Source of the DNA: Rana temporaria
Taxonomy: Eukaryota; Chordata; Amphibia; Anura; Ranidae
DNA: 64,000 nt
Assembly: GCF_905171775.1 (NCBI RefSeq)
Contig: NC_053499.1
Span: 80,630,315 to 80,694,314 of the forward strand
Direction of reading: 5' to 3'
Both the position numbers and the translations under genes were made by a program. How positions within the stretch are numbered: position 1 is the first letter of the stretch; every line of letters starts with the position of its first letter. Below the pieces are notes generated by a model, which saw nothing but the letters and a program-made list of their open reading frames with translations, was not told the origin of the DNA and ran no database searches. Below are positions 33,078 to 44,537 of the stretch, piece after piece.

Positions 33078-33899
33078 AGTTTTTATTTTTATTTTTTTAT
33101 TTTATTTTTATTTAAACATTTGCTCTTATGATACACTCAGTGCTTTTAGTCATATATACAAAAAATACAAGTAGAAAACATATTTAACCGTAATTCCATA
33201 AAAAATAATTTTATCATTAACCATGTAACCTTTTGTGCGTAATTCTATTTTTTCCCCTTCCCCTTTTCTTTCCATTTCTCTACCCCCTCCCCCCCCCCCA
33301 TCCAGAGACTACCACTTCCTCACTTATACCCCATTGTATCTAAGTATCACCAATCTTTTTCTCTTACCCCCGGGAATTCTCTCACAATCTAATGTGTATA
33401 CATTTACTCATTTGGATTATAACTTTTTACTCCACTCCACCTTCCCCCCCTTCAGCACCCTTGAATCCCTACCTCCGGAGTCTATCATTACCAGTTGTGG
33501 TGGCGCAAGACTGTCATCCCCCTACCACGGTTGCCATATAAGATTATATTTACCCATTTCCCTCCTACGGCTGTATGTCAGTCATTCTCTAAGAAGTAGG
33601 GAATTCACATATAAGATCCACTGTCTCCACAAAGGTACCTCTGGTGCCCATCCAACATCGATGACAATAAAGTTTCTAGACAGATACATCAGTCTGGTTA
33701 TCATAAGGTTACATTCCTTTTGGGAAACATTTCGACCATTATATCGCGGCAAGTAGTTACACCAAGGGATCTAAGGGGGACAGGTACCTGGGGCCAATAT
33801 AGCAATACACTGGGAGACTTCCTCCCAGTACCGATGTAATTTTGGACATCTCCCACATTAGATGTATAAAGTCCCCCTGATGTACTTAACACTTTGGGC

Positions 33900-35099
33900 A
33901 TAGGGGGGAGTCTCTTCCTCCCCCACCTATACAGCTGTTCTGTATGCCCTATGCAAAATAAATAATTGTGACAGTCTACGAGACACAGATACTGATACTA
34001 CGGGAATAGATTCTAAAGCCATATCCCACTGGTTCTGATCTATGTCCCCTATATCTTCTACCCTTTACTACGGCATCTTAAAGAGGTATGGTCCCGAACC
34101 CCGCAAAGATAGCAATTCCTTGTAAATTTTTGATATTAGTCCCTCTCCGGTCATACCGTTGACTTCCATCAACAGGGGTGATGATGATACTACTAAGGAA
34201 TGTGTTATTTGTTGTGCCTGGAGGTGGAGCTGGAGGTGGAGCTGGAGGTATTGATAAAACCCCCTTGGGGTTAACTGGAATTCCTGACACAGCTGTTCGT
34301 ATGTTTCTTCTTCCATATCAGGTCCCTCATTAGTGTGTCAATTTGTTTAAACCATTTGTTCGTGATCCACATGGGGGAGTTGTGGAAGACATATAAGAAC
34401 TGTGGTACCCATACTATTTTTATTAGATTTGCCCGTCCTACCACTGACAATGGAAGCTTACACCAGCTATTACATTTCTCTTTCTGTCTAGCCAGCAGTG
34501 GACCTAGGTTCAGCTGAAGATACTCAGCCGGATTCGGGGATACCACCACTCCCAAGTATTTAAAGCTATTGGTTATAACAATGTGTTCTGCCCCGGCTGG
34601 CAAGGGTTCCTTCAACTGATCTATGGGCATCAGGGTTGATTTAGACCAATTAATGGAAAAACCCGAAAAGCCTTTCAAAGTCCCCTATTATCCTCATCAC
34701 TGCTCGTAATGAGGCTGCCGAGTCATCTAGATAGATAAGCGCATCATCCGCATACAATGGAATTTTGTCTAATTTCTGGCCCCTACGAAACCCTACCACC
34801 TCTGTGGTGATACAAATCAAGATGGCCAAAGGCTCGACCGCCAAAGCGAACAGCAGTGGGGACAACGGGCATCCCTGCCGGGTGCCTCTATATAGCTGAA
34901 ATGAAGGGGAAAGATTAATATTAATGCAGAGTCCTGCTCTGGGTTTAGAGTAAAGCACCTTTACCCATGCTATAAACTTGCTCCCTAGTCCAAACCTTGC
35001 CAGGATCTCCAGGAGGTAGGGCCACTCCACACTATCAAACGCCTTTGCGGCGTCCAGTGACAAAATGGCCCTACCTCCCGGATTGTCCACCGGCACCTG
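33900..35099 (-). pseudogene. L1-A ORF2, RT palm to C-terminal part
   Basis: The frame 35114-34650 holds motif A Asp (LSLDAAKAFDSVEW), RGTRQGCPLSPLLFAL and the active-site LYADDALIYL. The next frame (34678-34271) continues with FSINWSKSTLMP, the FKYLGVVV block and IWKKKHT. After that the sequence jumps to TYEQLCQEFQL and RGFYQYLQL (34316-34068), skipping the segment normally between them, so a deletion of a few hundred bases near 34300 is likely. The C-terminal Cys-His cluster is not readable. Confidence 0.85.
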
Positions 35100-35102
35100 T
35101 AA

Positions 35103-35593
35103 GGCCCCATACACATGATAGAATTTATCCGCGAATACGGTCCAGCGGACCGTTTCCGCGGATAAATCCTCTCGAGGATTTCAGCAGATTTTAATGCGAT
35201 GGAGTGTACTCACCATCGCATTGAAATCCGCGCCGAAATCCTCTGGCGATGACGTGTCGCGCCGTCGCCGCGATTATGACGCGGCGACGTGCGCGACGCT
35301 GTCATATAAGGAATTCCACGCATGCGTCGAATCATTACGACGCATGCGGGGGATCCCTTCGGACGGATGGATCCGGTGAGTCTGTACAGACCAGCGGATC
35401 CATCTGTTGGGATGGACTCCAGCAGATGGATATGTTCTGCATGTCAGCAAATATCCGATCTGCTGGAATCCATCCCAGGGGAGATATATCCGCGGAAACA
35501 GATCCGCTGGCATGTACACACCATAGGATCTATCCGCTGAAACCCATTTGCTGGGATTTATCTGCGGATGGATTCTATGGTGTGTACGGGGCC
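35103..35593. mobile_element. Harbinger-type MITE (GGCCCCATACAC ends)
   Basis: Starts GGCCCCATACACATG and ends GTGTGTACGGGGCC. Flanked by TAA at 35100-35102 and 35594-35596, the 3-bp target typical of PIF/Harbinger. Inside are several ATCCGC/GCGGAT repeats. Inserted within L1-A ORF2. No coding capacity; the ORFs here are accidental. Confidence 0.88.
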
Positions 35594-35596
35594 TAA

Positions 35597-35995
35597 GTTC
35601 ATATAGAGTCGTCAAATATTATCAGCCGTAGAGCGAGTGGGTATAAAGCCAGACTGGTCATGACTGACCAGCTTGCCAATCACCCGAGATAACCTCATGG
35701 CCAGAACTCTAGCCAGAAGCTCAACATCTGCATTTAGTAAAGAGATCGGGCGATAGGAATCCAGCAGAAGCTTATATTTTCCCGGCTTTAGGAGTACTAT
35801 AATTATCGCCTCCTTCATGCTATCTGGTAGGCTGCCAGTTTTAATTACCTCCTGCAGGGCCTGTAACAAAGGTGGCAGAAGAATCTCCCCATAGTGGGAG
35901 TACACTTCTGCCGGAATACCATCCGGTCCTAGGGATTTATGGTGCGGGACCCCCATCCAAGGCGTTCTTCAGCTCTATCAGTGTAACAGGAGAAT
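35597..35995 (-). pseudogene. L1-A ORF2, RT N-terminal part
   Basis: Reads SLGPDGIPAEVYSHYGE (the PDG block), EAIIIVLLKPGK, SYRPISLLNADVELLARVLA and HDQSGFIPTRSTADNI, the conserved RT blocks that precede motif A. It joins the palm part across the MITE at 35103-35593. A frameshift lies near 35955 at its start. Confidence 0.87.
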
Positions 35996-35999
35996 TTAA

Positions 36000-36610
36000 A
36001 GTGGAGGTTCACCCTAAAAACAATTTTTTAACACTAGAGGAAACATAGTAAGGGCATTAACTTTTGGCAAGTTTTTTTTTTTCTTCGTACTTACCTTTAT
36101 ATTCTGATTTGGTCCAGGGTTTCCGCGTTCTGATGACTCCGGGACTGGGTGTTCCTATCCCTGCCTCAGGCTTCCGATGCTTGCGGGACTGGGCGTTCCT
36201 ATCCTCTCGTTGGATGATTGACGGCTTGTGAAACAGGTGACCTGTCGCACAACGCGCGTCACCAGATTTCCGGAAATACCCAAGCTAAGAGTCGGCACTA
36301 TACGGCGCCTGCGCCGTGTAGAGCTGACTGCACAGGCGCCGTATAGACCCAACTTGCAGCTCGGCTATTTCCCGACATCTGGTGATGCGCGTTGTGCAAC
36401 AGGTCACCTGTTTCACAAGCCGTCAATCATCCAACGAAAGGATAGGAACGCCCAGTCCTGCAGTCATCGGAACCCGGAAGCCCTGGAGAAAAACAGATTA
36501 TAAAGGTATGTACAGAGCAAAAAAAAAATACACAGAATTTAAATGCCGTTACTATGGTTGATCTAAAGTGTGTAAAATTATTATTTATTTTTTTGGGGTA
36601 AACCCCTGTT
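36000..36610. mobile_element. TTAA-type foldback MITE
   Basis: Flanked by TTAA at 35996-35999 and 36611-36614. Ends AGTGGAGGTTCACCC and GGGGTAAACCCCTGT are imperfect inverted repeats. Most of the interior (about 36118-36490) is an inverted repeat around a CGCCTGCGCC centre near 36310. TTAA targets are used by Kolobok and piggyBac transposons. Inserted in L1-A ORF2. No coding region. Confidence 0.8.
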
Positions 36611-36614
36611 TTAA

Positions 36615-37957
36615 CATTTCCCTATCAGCCTCAGAGAGCTGTGGAAAAGGACAGGATTGTAAGAACAGAGCCATATCTGATGGAATATAGCTAGCTTTAG
36701 AGGAGTATAGATCCCTATAGAACTGTTGAAAGTCATTTAAAATATCAGCCCCAAAGGTGTGCATCTCCCCAGTTTCCACCCTTATTGCTGTGATATTAGA
36801 AGATACCCGCTGCTTCCTAGCTATAAGGGCGAGAAGACGACCCGTATTTTCCCCTTTCTCAAAATAGCTTTGTTGTTGAAAATATCTGCTCTTCTCTGCT
36901 GCAGACAGCAGAACAGAATTATACATAGATTGCGCCTCTATCCGGGAGTCATGTTTAGCTTGGGAGGGGTCTGCTACCAGGGCCTGTTCTCTAGCTTTCA
37001 TTTCGTCCCGTACCTTATTCTCCCATTCCCTGGAGTGAGTTTTTATGCCCGTGATCTCTCTAATAAGACATCCCCTCAAGAATGCCTTAAGTGTGTCCCA
37101 CACTATCGCTGCACTAGCAGATCCCCTATTAAAATGTAAAACTCCCACACTGCATCCCCTGTTCCATCCAATGGTGAAAACAGGGTCAGCCAATAGGGAT
37201 CCACTTTCCATAGCGGGTAGTCCGATGTAACAGAGACATGGAGCCATACCCAAAATAGACAGGGCTCATAGGCCGAATCCACTACCCGCTGCATTAACAT
37301 CTCATTCCCCAGGCCTAAGTCAATACGGGAGAGTCCATCTTGCGTGGTGGAGTGGCATGAATAGCATCAATCATCAGCATGCCTCTCATGCCAGACATCA
37401 TGGAGTCCCATTTCAGAGAGCAGGGAGGCAAATTCCGTCTTGCCGGCTGTCTGCCTCGCCACTCTGGGTGAAAATAGAGAATATTCTATCCAAACCCCTA
37501 TCCAAAGTATTATTAAAATTGCCTAAGGCTAATACCAGTACATCCGGGGATGATGCCATAAATTGCACAAAAATCCTAAGAGGCACTGCTGAAAATGGTG
37601 GGGGGATATATATCGAAGCAATAATGCACACTAGCCCATTAATTTTGCAAAGCAAAAAAAATATATCTACCCTCTCTGTCAACCTGCTGTTGAATACACT
37701 CAAAAGAAACATTGACGGAGACAATCACACTAACTCCTCTGGAATAAGAAGTGTGTGTAGAATTATATTGCATTGGATATTTATGTGAATTCAGCAGGTG
37801 GACAGAGTCAGGCCGCATGTGTGTTTCCTGCAAACAAATTACCTGGGGTTTCATTTTATCAAAATATTTAAATATTGCATTTCTTTTAACCTCTATCCCC
37901 CAGGCCCCTGACGTTCCATGTCATTAACAATATACCCTTATTATTCCTATTAACCAT
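36615..37957 (-). pseudogene. L1-A ORF2, endonuclease and linker
   Basis: Starts at ATG 37957: MVNRNNKGILLMTWNVRGLG, the first endonuclease block. It continues with VICLQETHM (37830), GVSVIVSVNV, IASIYIPPPF and VLALGNFNNTLDRGLD, where the usual Asp-Phe-Asn motif reads NFN. Then the linker to RT (37253-36615): AIVWDTLKAFLRGCLI, EKGENTGRLLALIARKQR and LNDFQQFYRDLYSS. At least three frameshifts (near 37870, 37660 and 37260) break it. The enzyme would nick target DNA to prime reverse transcription. Confidence 0.87.
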
Positions 37958-38165
37958 TATCACGGACAAGGAAGCAATTATATGTATATCAAAAAATAAT
38001 GGGCCATAGAACATTTGCCAATGTAAGTAACCTTCCCCTGCAAAACAAAACCAATTTAAAATACATATTCCTACAAAATCCACAACCTTTGCCAACCTTT
38101 CCCACCACTCTAGAATTCCTACATCATCTAGTGAACATGTGTAACCTGGACAGCAAAATTTGTGT

Positions 38166-39110
38166 TTATACCTTCTTCCGATGATTATTTGTGGTGTAGC
38201 TACCCCTCCCCCATTTTTCTGCACTTGTTGGCGAGTCAAAAAAATGTATGCCATCTGTCCTGGTTACCCGCAAGCAGGCGGGGTAAAGCAAAGCATATGT
38301 CATCTTATGTTGCTGAAGGATACATTTGATCGGCCTAAAGGCCGCTCTTCGTCTCTGGAGATCTGGAGAGAAGTCCAGATACAGTGACATTTTTGCCCCT
38401 TTATAGGCGATTTCCCACTTTTCTCTAGCCTTCTGGATCAGGGTCGCTTTATCACTGTAGTTAAACATTTTTATAAGTAAAGGTCTCGGATATTCACTTG
38501 CCTGTCGGGATTTGAAGGGGACTCGATGGGCTCGTTCAAAACCAAAAAAAGGTGTAAAAGATGTAGCCCCAAATGTCACCTTAAACCATCCCTCCAGGAA
38601 TGCTACCGGATCAGCTCCCTCACTCTGTTCGGGCATTCCTATTATTCTAACATTACTTCTACGGTTTCTGTTCTCTAGTTCATCGATTTTAGCGGCCTGA
38701 GTATCCATTTGTTTCTTCAGTCCCAGAACTTCTTGTCTAAGCGGAAGTAAAATATCCTCGGCTGCGCTTACTCTCTCTTCCAAAGCAGCGGTTCTTTCTA
38801 CTGTCTCTCTCAGCTTGCCCCCCATTGAGACTAATTCCTCTTTAATGCTGTATGTCGTGCCAGTTATCAATTACTTACAGGCATTTATAGCATGCAAAAG
38901 GTCCCTCAATGTGGGCTCTTCTTCCCTTCCCGCAGGACCACCCTCCATGCTCGCCTCAACTGGGTTGGGAGAGCTTGTTATAGCAGTTACAGTACTAGAC
39001 TTTTCTACCCCCAACCCTTTGGTACTCACTTTTTTAGCACATGATACCACTGCTGGGCTCACCAGTACTTGAACACTGCCTTGACGTTTTTTTGCCGCCG
39101 AAGGTCCCAC
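38166..39110 (-). pseudogene. L1-A ORF1 (one in-frame stop)
   Basis: Open from ATG at 39110 to the stop at 38166 except for one TAA at 38871-38873. The N-terminal 79 codons are Ser/Pro/Lys rich. After the stop comes a heptad-rich coiled coil (LRETVERTAALEERVSAAED), then the RNA-binding domain entry ENRNRRSNVRIIGMPE and the C-terminal domain (KAREKWEIAYKGAKMSLYLD, LLYPACLRV). This is the L1 ORF1p layout, an RNA-binding trimeric chaperone. The stop context GTAAGTAAT also looks like a splice donor. Confidence 0.88.
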
Positions 39111-39955
39111 TTGAGCTGACTGCTGGAGCTTTGCAGGTGACAGGGTGGTTCGGGCAAAATGCTCTAGCTCTGCTGCTGCTGCCTTTGCTTGGTTTGCTTG
39201 GTTCTTTGCTGAGCGTGTAACCTGGGCTCCTTCCTGAGGTAGCTGATGCTGTATTGACTGTTCCTCTACTTCTCATTTCCTGGGCATAGTAGGGGAGCCA
39301 CTTTGTGTTGTTTATTCCTTCTCTCCTCTAACCAAAAAATAAAGTTTTTCCGAGTAGTGGGGCAAATAGAGAGAGATAGGTACTTTTCCCCTCTCTTTCC
39401 AGCAGATGATATCTCCGGGCTCTGGGCTATTTTTCTATTTATTTCATTTTTTTTTCTTTTTTTCTTCCCTTTCTTACTTAACTTAACTTTCCTCCTTACC
39501 TTCTGTGTTCTTGCTTGTCTCACACTTGTTCCCAGTCCTCACCATGTACCACTGTCCTCCCGCGAGACCACAAGATCTTGCGAAACTTCGGGAGGCTCCA
39601 CTCGCCGATGGATCCACGATCTCCTCCAGTCTCCCCCGGTAAATCTAGCAGCCACCCCAATCACCTGGGCAGCAACCGACACAGTGTGCAGCACACGGGC
39701 AGCGACTAACAGTGCACAGCGGCCTCCGTCTTCCGTCCTCCCCTTTCTGCCAGGACCGGACCCAGTCCTTCCCACGGCTTCACTCGTTCCCAGGCAAGGT
39801 ATGGACGTAGCACAGGCACAGTAGCAGCAGGATTAAAGGCCCCAAATTAAACACCTCTCTCTGGTATTCTCTGGCATTTTTCGTAGGGGGGGGGGGGTAG
39901 AGTGAAGGCTCTCACCTTCTCAAACCAGCACCCTTGTTCCCACCCTCATCCAGCC
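39111..39955 (-). other. 5' region of L1-A
   Basis: GC-rich in part, with a T-run at 39440-39475 (plus strand) and G-run at 39885-39898. No ORF. Likely the 5' UTR with its internal promoter; the exact 5' end is not fixed. Confidence 0.5.
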
Positions 39956-40750
39956 ACCCAAAAAAAAAATAGCATGTTTAAAAAATCTTTATCCAGCGCC
40001 ACAATAAAGAATAAAGAAAATGTTTTTAAAGACCACTGAAAGACTATTTAAAAGGATTGTGCATCAACATCAAGGTGTTCACCAGAATAGTACAGTTTGT
40101 CTTTTCTTGTGAAGTATTGACAGTGAAAATAAATGAATTCATTAATTAAAGATTCTATCAGACATTTTGGGCTGAAAAGCATCCTGCTGTACTGTGCTGT
40201 CTCTTTATATATACCCATATTATTTTGGGATCCCACAATTTTATTTTTATTTTTTTGGATAGAGTAAGGGAGGATATAAACCCTGTCAGTTGTTTGCCGT
40301 CTGTTTCCCATTAAGGAAGATTTTCCTTCACTTCCTGTTCCATAGCCAAAACAGGATGTGAGAGGAAATGCCTCCAAAGTGAGGGAATCCCGTGTCTCAC
40401 CGGGGTCAACAGAACTAGTGTCTCTTTGGAACATTTCCCTTTAATTAGTGTTCTGATGCAATCCAACATTTATAATTTTCTTTTACTTTCAGTTTGCATG
40501 ATAATGGTAAACAGAAATTAGAAACTGACAGTTCTAATTTCTCTCTACTCTATCCAAAATGTAATAAAAATTATGCCTTTTGCTTTAAGTTTTTTTTTTG
40601 CAAAAAAAACACTCTCTATAGACAGTGAAAAAAACAAAAAAAAACAGATATAGCTCATTCATATATGTGGCAGCCCTTGCCATTCCTCTAAAAAAGAGAT
40701 CTGTCACTTTTGACAGGTGGTAAGGAGGCAATTATGAAATTTCCTTATTG
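39956..40750. other. Unassigned region
   Basis: AT-rich with homopolymer runs; no coding or repeat family recognised. Confidence 0.4.
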
Positions 40751-40758
40751 GTTATTTT

Positions 40759-41303
40759 CAGGGCTCAAGTCCTGCGGGAACAGAGTTCCTGCACTTTTTT
40801 CACAGCAGGAACTCAGTTCCATTTGCAGGACTAGAGCAGCCGAGAGCAGCCGAGCCAATCCTTCACTAAGCGGCGATGCCTAGCTCGAGTCACGATCAGG
40901 GGCAGGCGAACCTTAGTAATCCTTTGTTACTGGCCGCTTCCTGTATATAGATTTATCGGGTAGTGCGCGGGTATTCGCAAGTTACCCGCAAGTTCTTTTG
41001 AAATCCTGCGATAACTCATGGCAGACCTCCACAATGTGTCCTGGGAACAATGACAAAAGCTCCCAGGAGACATTGTGGAGGTCTGCCATGAGTTATCGCG
41101 GGATTTCAAAAGAACTTGCGGGTAACTTGCGAATACCCACGCACTACCCGATAAAGGATTACTAAGGTACAATGAATCGAAAAAAAAAAAAACATGCGGT
41201 TTAGTAATTATGCATATGAGCGTATCTTTTTTTTTTTTTTTTTGTGGGGGAGTGGATCTTGGGTGGGAGTTCCCACACTTTTTTCCCCAGGACTTGACCC
41301 CTG
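40759..41303. mobile_element. Non-autonomous hAT element with a nested palindrome
   Basis: Ends CAGGGCTCAAGTCCTG and CAGGACTTGACCCCTG are inverted repeats with one mismatch. The flanking 8-bp duplication GTTATTTT is perfect (40751-40758 and 41304-41311). Inside, 40910-41168 is a second inverted structure: ACCTTAGTAATCCTTT… mirrored by AAAGGATTACTAAGGT, with nearly perfect ~92-bp arms (40953-41045 and 41063-41155) around GGAACAATGACAAAAGC. No ORF. Confidence 0.93.
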
Positions 41304-41311
41304 GTTATTTT

Positions 41312-41465
41312 AATCATGAAAATGTTGACTTCACTTGAATGGTAGTAGTAGGCGTGATCATATGAGGCATGGGACATGTGTCTCTCAGTGTAAAGGTCAC
41401 AAATATCCCCTTTGATGCGTAAGGGATTTTGCACATCACAAACAATCCAAAAATAGAGATGAGAT
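41312..41465. other. Unassigned spacer
   Basis: A minus-strand open frame with CPMPHMITPTTT covers it, but I do not recognise a protein. Confidence 0.3.
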
Positions 41466-42218
41466 TTGAATGAGTGATAGACCAAGGTAATAAGGATTCA
41501 AATCCGGTGAGACTCATTACCACCTATGGTCCCCAATGGGAAAAGGTGAGGAAAATACTTGAAAAGCATTGGGGTATCCTGACAGGCAACAAGATGCTAT
41601 CTAACATTGTAGGACCAAGTCCCAAAATGGTGGCTCGAAGAGCCAGGAACTTGGGTGACATTCTGGTTCATTCCGAATTTGTCAAGCAACCCAATACTTC
41701 TTGGCTGTCAGAGTACCCCCGGAGCACTGGGATGTTCCCGTGCTCTAAATGCCAGGTATGTCCCTTTGTGGACAGGACCAAGACCTTCAGTGACGCAAAA
41801 GGAGAGAAGAACTTTGAGATTAAGGGGCTTATTAATTGTGCGACCGAAAAAGTCATATACATGCTTACTTGTCCCTGCCCTAAAATTTATATAGGGAAAA
41901 CTAAAAGGCAACTCAGGATCAGGATAGGAGAACATCTCAGGGATATTAAAAAAGAAAGAAAAAGAAGAGGAAAAAAGGAAAAAGGCTGGTGATACGGAGA
42001 AATATTACGAAAGTCCGGTAGCGAGACATTTTTTAGAATACCATGGAGGCAAACCCGATGGCCTCAAAGTCAAGGGCATATACACATTAAGGTTACCAAC
42101 AAGACAAGGTGACTTTGATAGAATTTTACATCAAAAAGAAAAATGGTGGATATATACCCTAAAATCCCTGGCGCCCCTAGGGATGAATGTTGAAATGAGC
42201 ATGCAATACTTTTTATAA
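41466..42218 (+). pseudogene. Penelope-like element family 2: linker and GIY-YIG nuclease (5' truncated)
   Basis: Frame 41474-41992 starts inside the region after the RT (TTYGPQWEKVRKILEKHWGIL). It carries the Cys motif CSKCQVC and the GIY-YIG core VIYMLTCPCPKIYIGKTKRQ with Arg in LRIRIGEHL. A one-base insertion in the A/G run near 41960-41985 shifts the frame; the C-terminus continues 41985-42218 (PVARHFLEYHGGKPDG, the Glu in KEKWWIYTLKSLAPLG, TAA). It is clearly a different family from 17-27 kb. The RT itself is absent: the 5' end is truncated at about 41465. Confidence 0.88.
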
Positions 42219-43659
42219 AAATATATATATAAAAACAAACAAAAAATGCCTCCACCTTTTCATTCACCACCTTGCCTCTGTCTTAACTTTAACCCTGATT
42301 TTTAACATTCATCATATAATTCACTATATTTTCCTCTCCCTTTTCCTCCCCCTTTTTCCTGATCTTTAAAATAGTCTTTACTGTTACCATTTCAAATCAT
42401 GCGCTATGAAGAGATATATGCAGAACTCATGTAGATATAACTATATGTATCCAAAAATTCAAGGGACATATAGTTAAATATAATTTAAATGAGAATATCC
42501 TTCTGAGTTCCAAGATAATATGATCTCCACTTGCTATATTGGCACTAATGTTGCCAATATCCAGAATACAAGTATTGCACCAAGTTCCTCCTTCCCTTAT
42601 CTGCTAGGGATAATGATTTAAATCTTTTTATGTTGTTTTTTGTTTGTTTGTCGAGATGTATGTGTCAGTTTTGATGTTGCATGCATTTGAGGGTTAAATA
42701 ATACATATATAAGAAATCTAGCCAACAAAAACATTTATATATATGTTTAACATTATGTCAGTTCCCATTTTGTTTTGCAAACAATAGTTCAATTTGAGAA
42801 CTACAAATACGGCTACTTATACATATACCCTGAAGGAACTTGTTAGACAACATTGAGAGTATACGATCCAATCAACAACACTCTCACCCATGATGGAGAC
42901 TGTACAGTCTGAAGATGTGGGCGTGCACCGGATGGTATAAAAGGAGTGATGCACAGCCCCTTCTCCAACGTCCAGACGAAGCTACGTGACTCTGTTGCGA
43001 AACGCGTTGATGTCACAGCATCCGGACGTTTGACACACCCCCTGTCAGTTCGGGTCGGAAGCACGTCGGCTTGGTACGAGGATACGGCTTTATACGCCAG
43101 CACACGCCAGCATGTCAGCACGCCAGTCCTAGAGGAATCCGAAGGACACACGAGTGGCACCCCTCAGAGTGCATGTGATCTCACACACTCGAATGCTGCA
43201 CATGTTCAGGCATGATTTCCTAAAAAAATAAGGTTGATACCACCTTTCACACATCAGGTGTTTCTCATTTTCTCATCCGCTGGATGCTGGCGCTGCCAAG
43301 ACCTTAACCACAGACATGGTAGGATTGTTCCAAAACCACATCTTTGATGTCCAATCCTTATTTGGCTTCATTATTATATTTATTTGAGGAGCATATTATC
43401 TCCATCGGAACTGTTCAAATTCAACTATCCATGGCCATGGTTGTTCAGTGAAACTACATAGACTCATAGACAATTTTTTACCTAACGGGTCTTTCTATTT
43501 TGATTTCAGGGAATGTTCCTTCTCTATAGTAGTTCCTCAATTATTTATCATTGGGGTACATCTATATGCCATTAATAGGACAAAGGATATCAGTACAGAG
43601 CATAATTCACCCCATTGGGCGGGCTCCTCAACTTTGTCCATTTTTCATTTTAAATACAC

Positions 43660-43660
<1 letters not shown>
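42219..43660 (+). other. 3' region of Penelope family 2
   Basis: No coding frame. Contains the hammerhead-like fold at 42928-43025. The end is not fixed; it may run to the (TA)n tract at 43664. Confidence 0.55.
42928..43025 (+). ncRNA. Hammerhead-like fold, Penelope family 2
   Basis: CCGGATG (42928-42934) pairs with CATCCGG (43019-43025), and AACGTC (42967-42972) with GATGTC-type sequence after the site, giving stem I. Core CAGACGA 42973-42979, imperfect stem II (GCTAC with GTTGC), GAAA 42999-43002, then CGCGTT as a minimal stem III. As in family 1 the core has A instead of U at position 4. Confidence 0.5.

Positions 43661-43663
<3 letters not shown>

Positions 43664-43725
<62 letters not shown>
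43664..43725 (+). repeat. (TA)n microsatellite, left part
   Basis: Pure TA repeats. Continues at 44474-44535 beyond the LTR. The long Tyr/Ile frames across it are artefacts. Confidence 0.97.
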
Positions 43726-43728
<3 letters not shown>

Positions 43729-44470
43729 AATAGTCAGGGTCCCGGTCACCATAAAAACGCAGCAAAAATGGACACAGAGTCTGCATGTCAGTGGACTGCA
43801 GAACTTCACAGCATAACTTTAAAACTGAGAAAACTGTTTTGGCAGCTTTCTCCGGGTTTTGCCAAGTTTGAATGGGGCTGTGTGGTTTGGAGATCCTGCA
43901 GAGACTTGGGCAGAATGGGATCTCCGGCCCTGTGTCCAGGTCTTGGGAATAGCCAGCAGGTTGGGTGCTCAGGTGAAAACAGCCAATATAATCAGGGACT
44001 GGGAAGAACAGAGAGGAGAGGAAGGTGGAGTGTGTGCAGCTGGCTGCTGGTTCAACACAAGTGTGTGTGGAAAGCTGTCTGCCCTGGAAGACTACATCCC
44101 TGGTGTGGGGGGACTTTGTGCCTGGCGGACTGGGAAGGCTGGTAGACCTGAGGTGGCTAGCGAGTCCAAGGGGGCTGGAGGAAGTCCGGAAGTCTGGGAG
44201 ACAGTAAGCTGGAGAATCCTGTTGAGGCCAGGAGTGGGCCAGGTATAGCAGGTACTGCAAGGCTGAGTGAGCCTGGGAGCCAGGAGGCTTGGTATTTTTC
44301 TTTCTATGAACATTACTGGAGAAGAACCCCTGCGTGGGAATCCTGTGTGTGAACTGTTTATTTTTGCCTTTTAAATAAAAATGGGCTGCCATGCCCTCAA
44401 ACCTAACATCTGACTGCTGTGGACTCGCTGAAAAATGCATTTACCATTGAGTTAACAACCCCCAATGTTT

Positions 44471-44473
<3 letters not shown>
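43726..44473 (+). mobile_element. Solo LTR
   Basis: Starts TGTAATAGTCAGGG and ends CAATGTTTACA, so TGTAA…TTACA termini. Sits exactly inside a (TA)n tract with ATAT on each side, compatible with a 4-bp duplication. AATAAA in TTTTAAATAAAAATGG near 44372 followed about 100 bp later by the end fits an R-U5 layout. No internal retroelement sequence is present. Superfamily is likely Gypsy, but this is inferred from the target size only. Confidence 0.75.

Positions 44474-44535
<62 letters not shown>
44474..44535 (+). repeat. (TA)n microsatellite, right part
   Basis: Continuation of the tract at 43664-43725. Confidence 0.97.

Positions 44536-44537
<2 letters not shown>

Larger units (their letters stand above)
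33078..39955 (-). mobile_element. L1-type LINE 'L1-A', full-length scale, degraded
   Basis: Minus-strand order: 5' region (39955-39111), ORF1 (39110-38166), ORF2 (37957 to about 33900), then a 3' region ending in a T-rich stretch on plus (33078-33117, the A-tail). Two MITEs are inserted (35103-35593 and 36000-36610). Without them the element is about 5.8 kb. Several frameshifts, one in-frame stop in ORF1 and an internal deletion in ORF2 make it inactive. I found no clear target duplication. Confidence 0.85.

Noticed and set aside
33235..33756. 173-codon plus frame, Pro/Ser-rich
   Set aside because: Antisense of the L1-A 3' region; no domain and low-complexity start.
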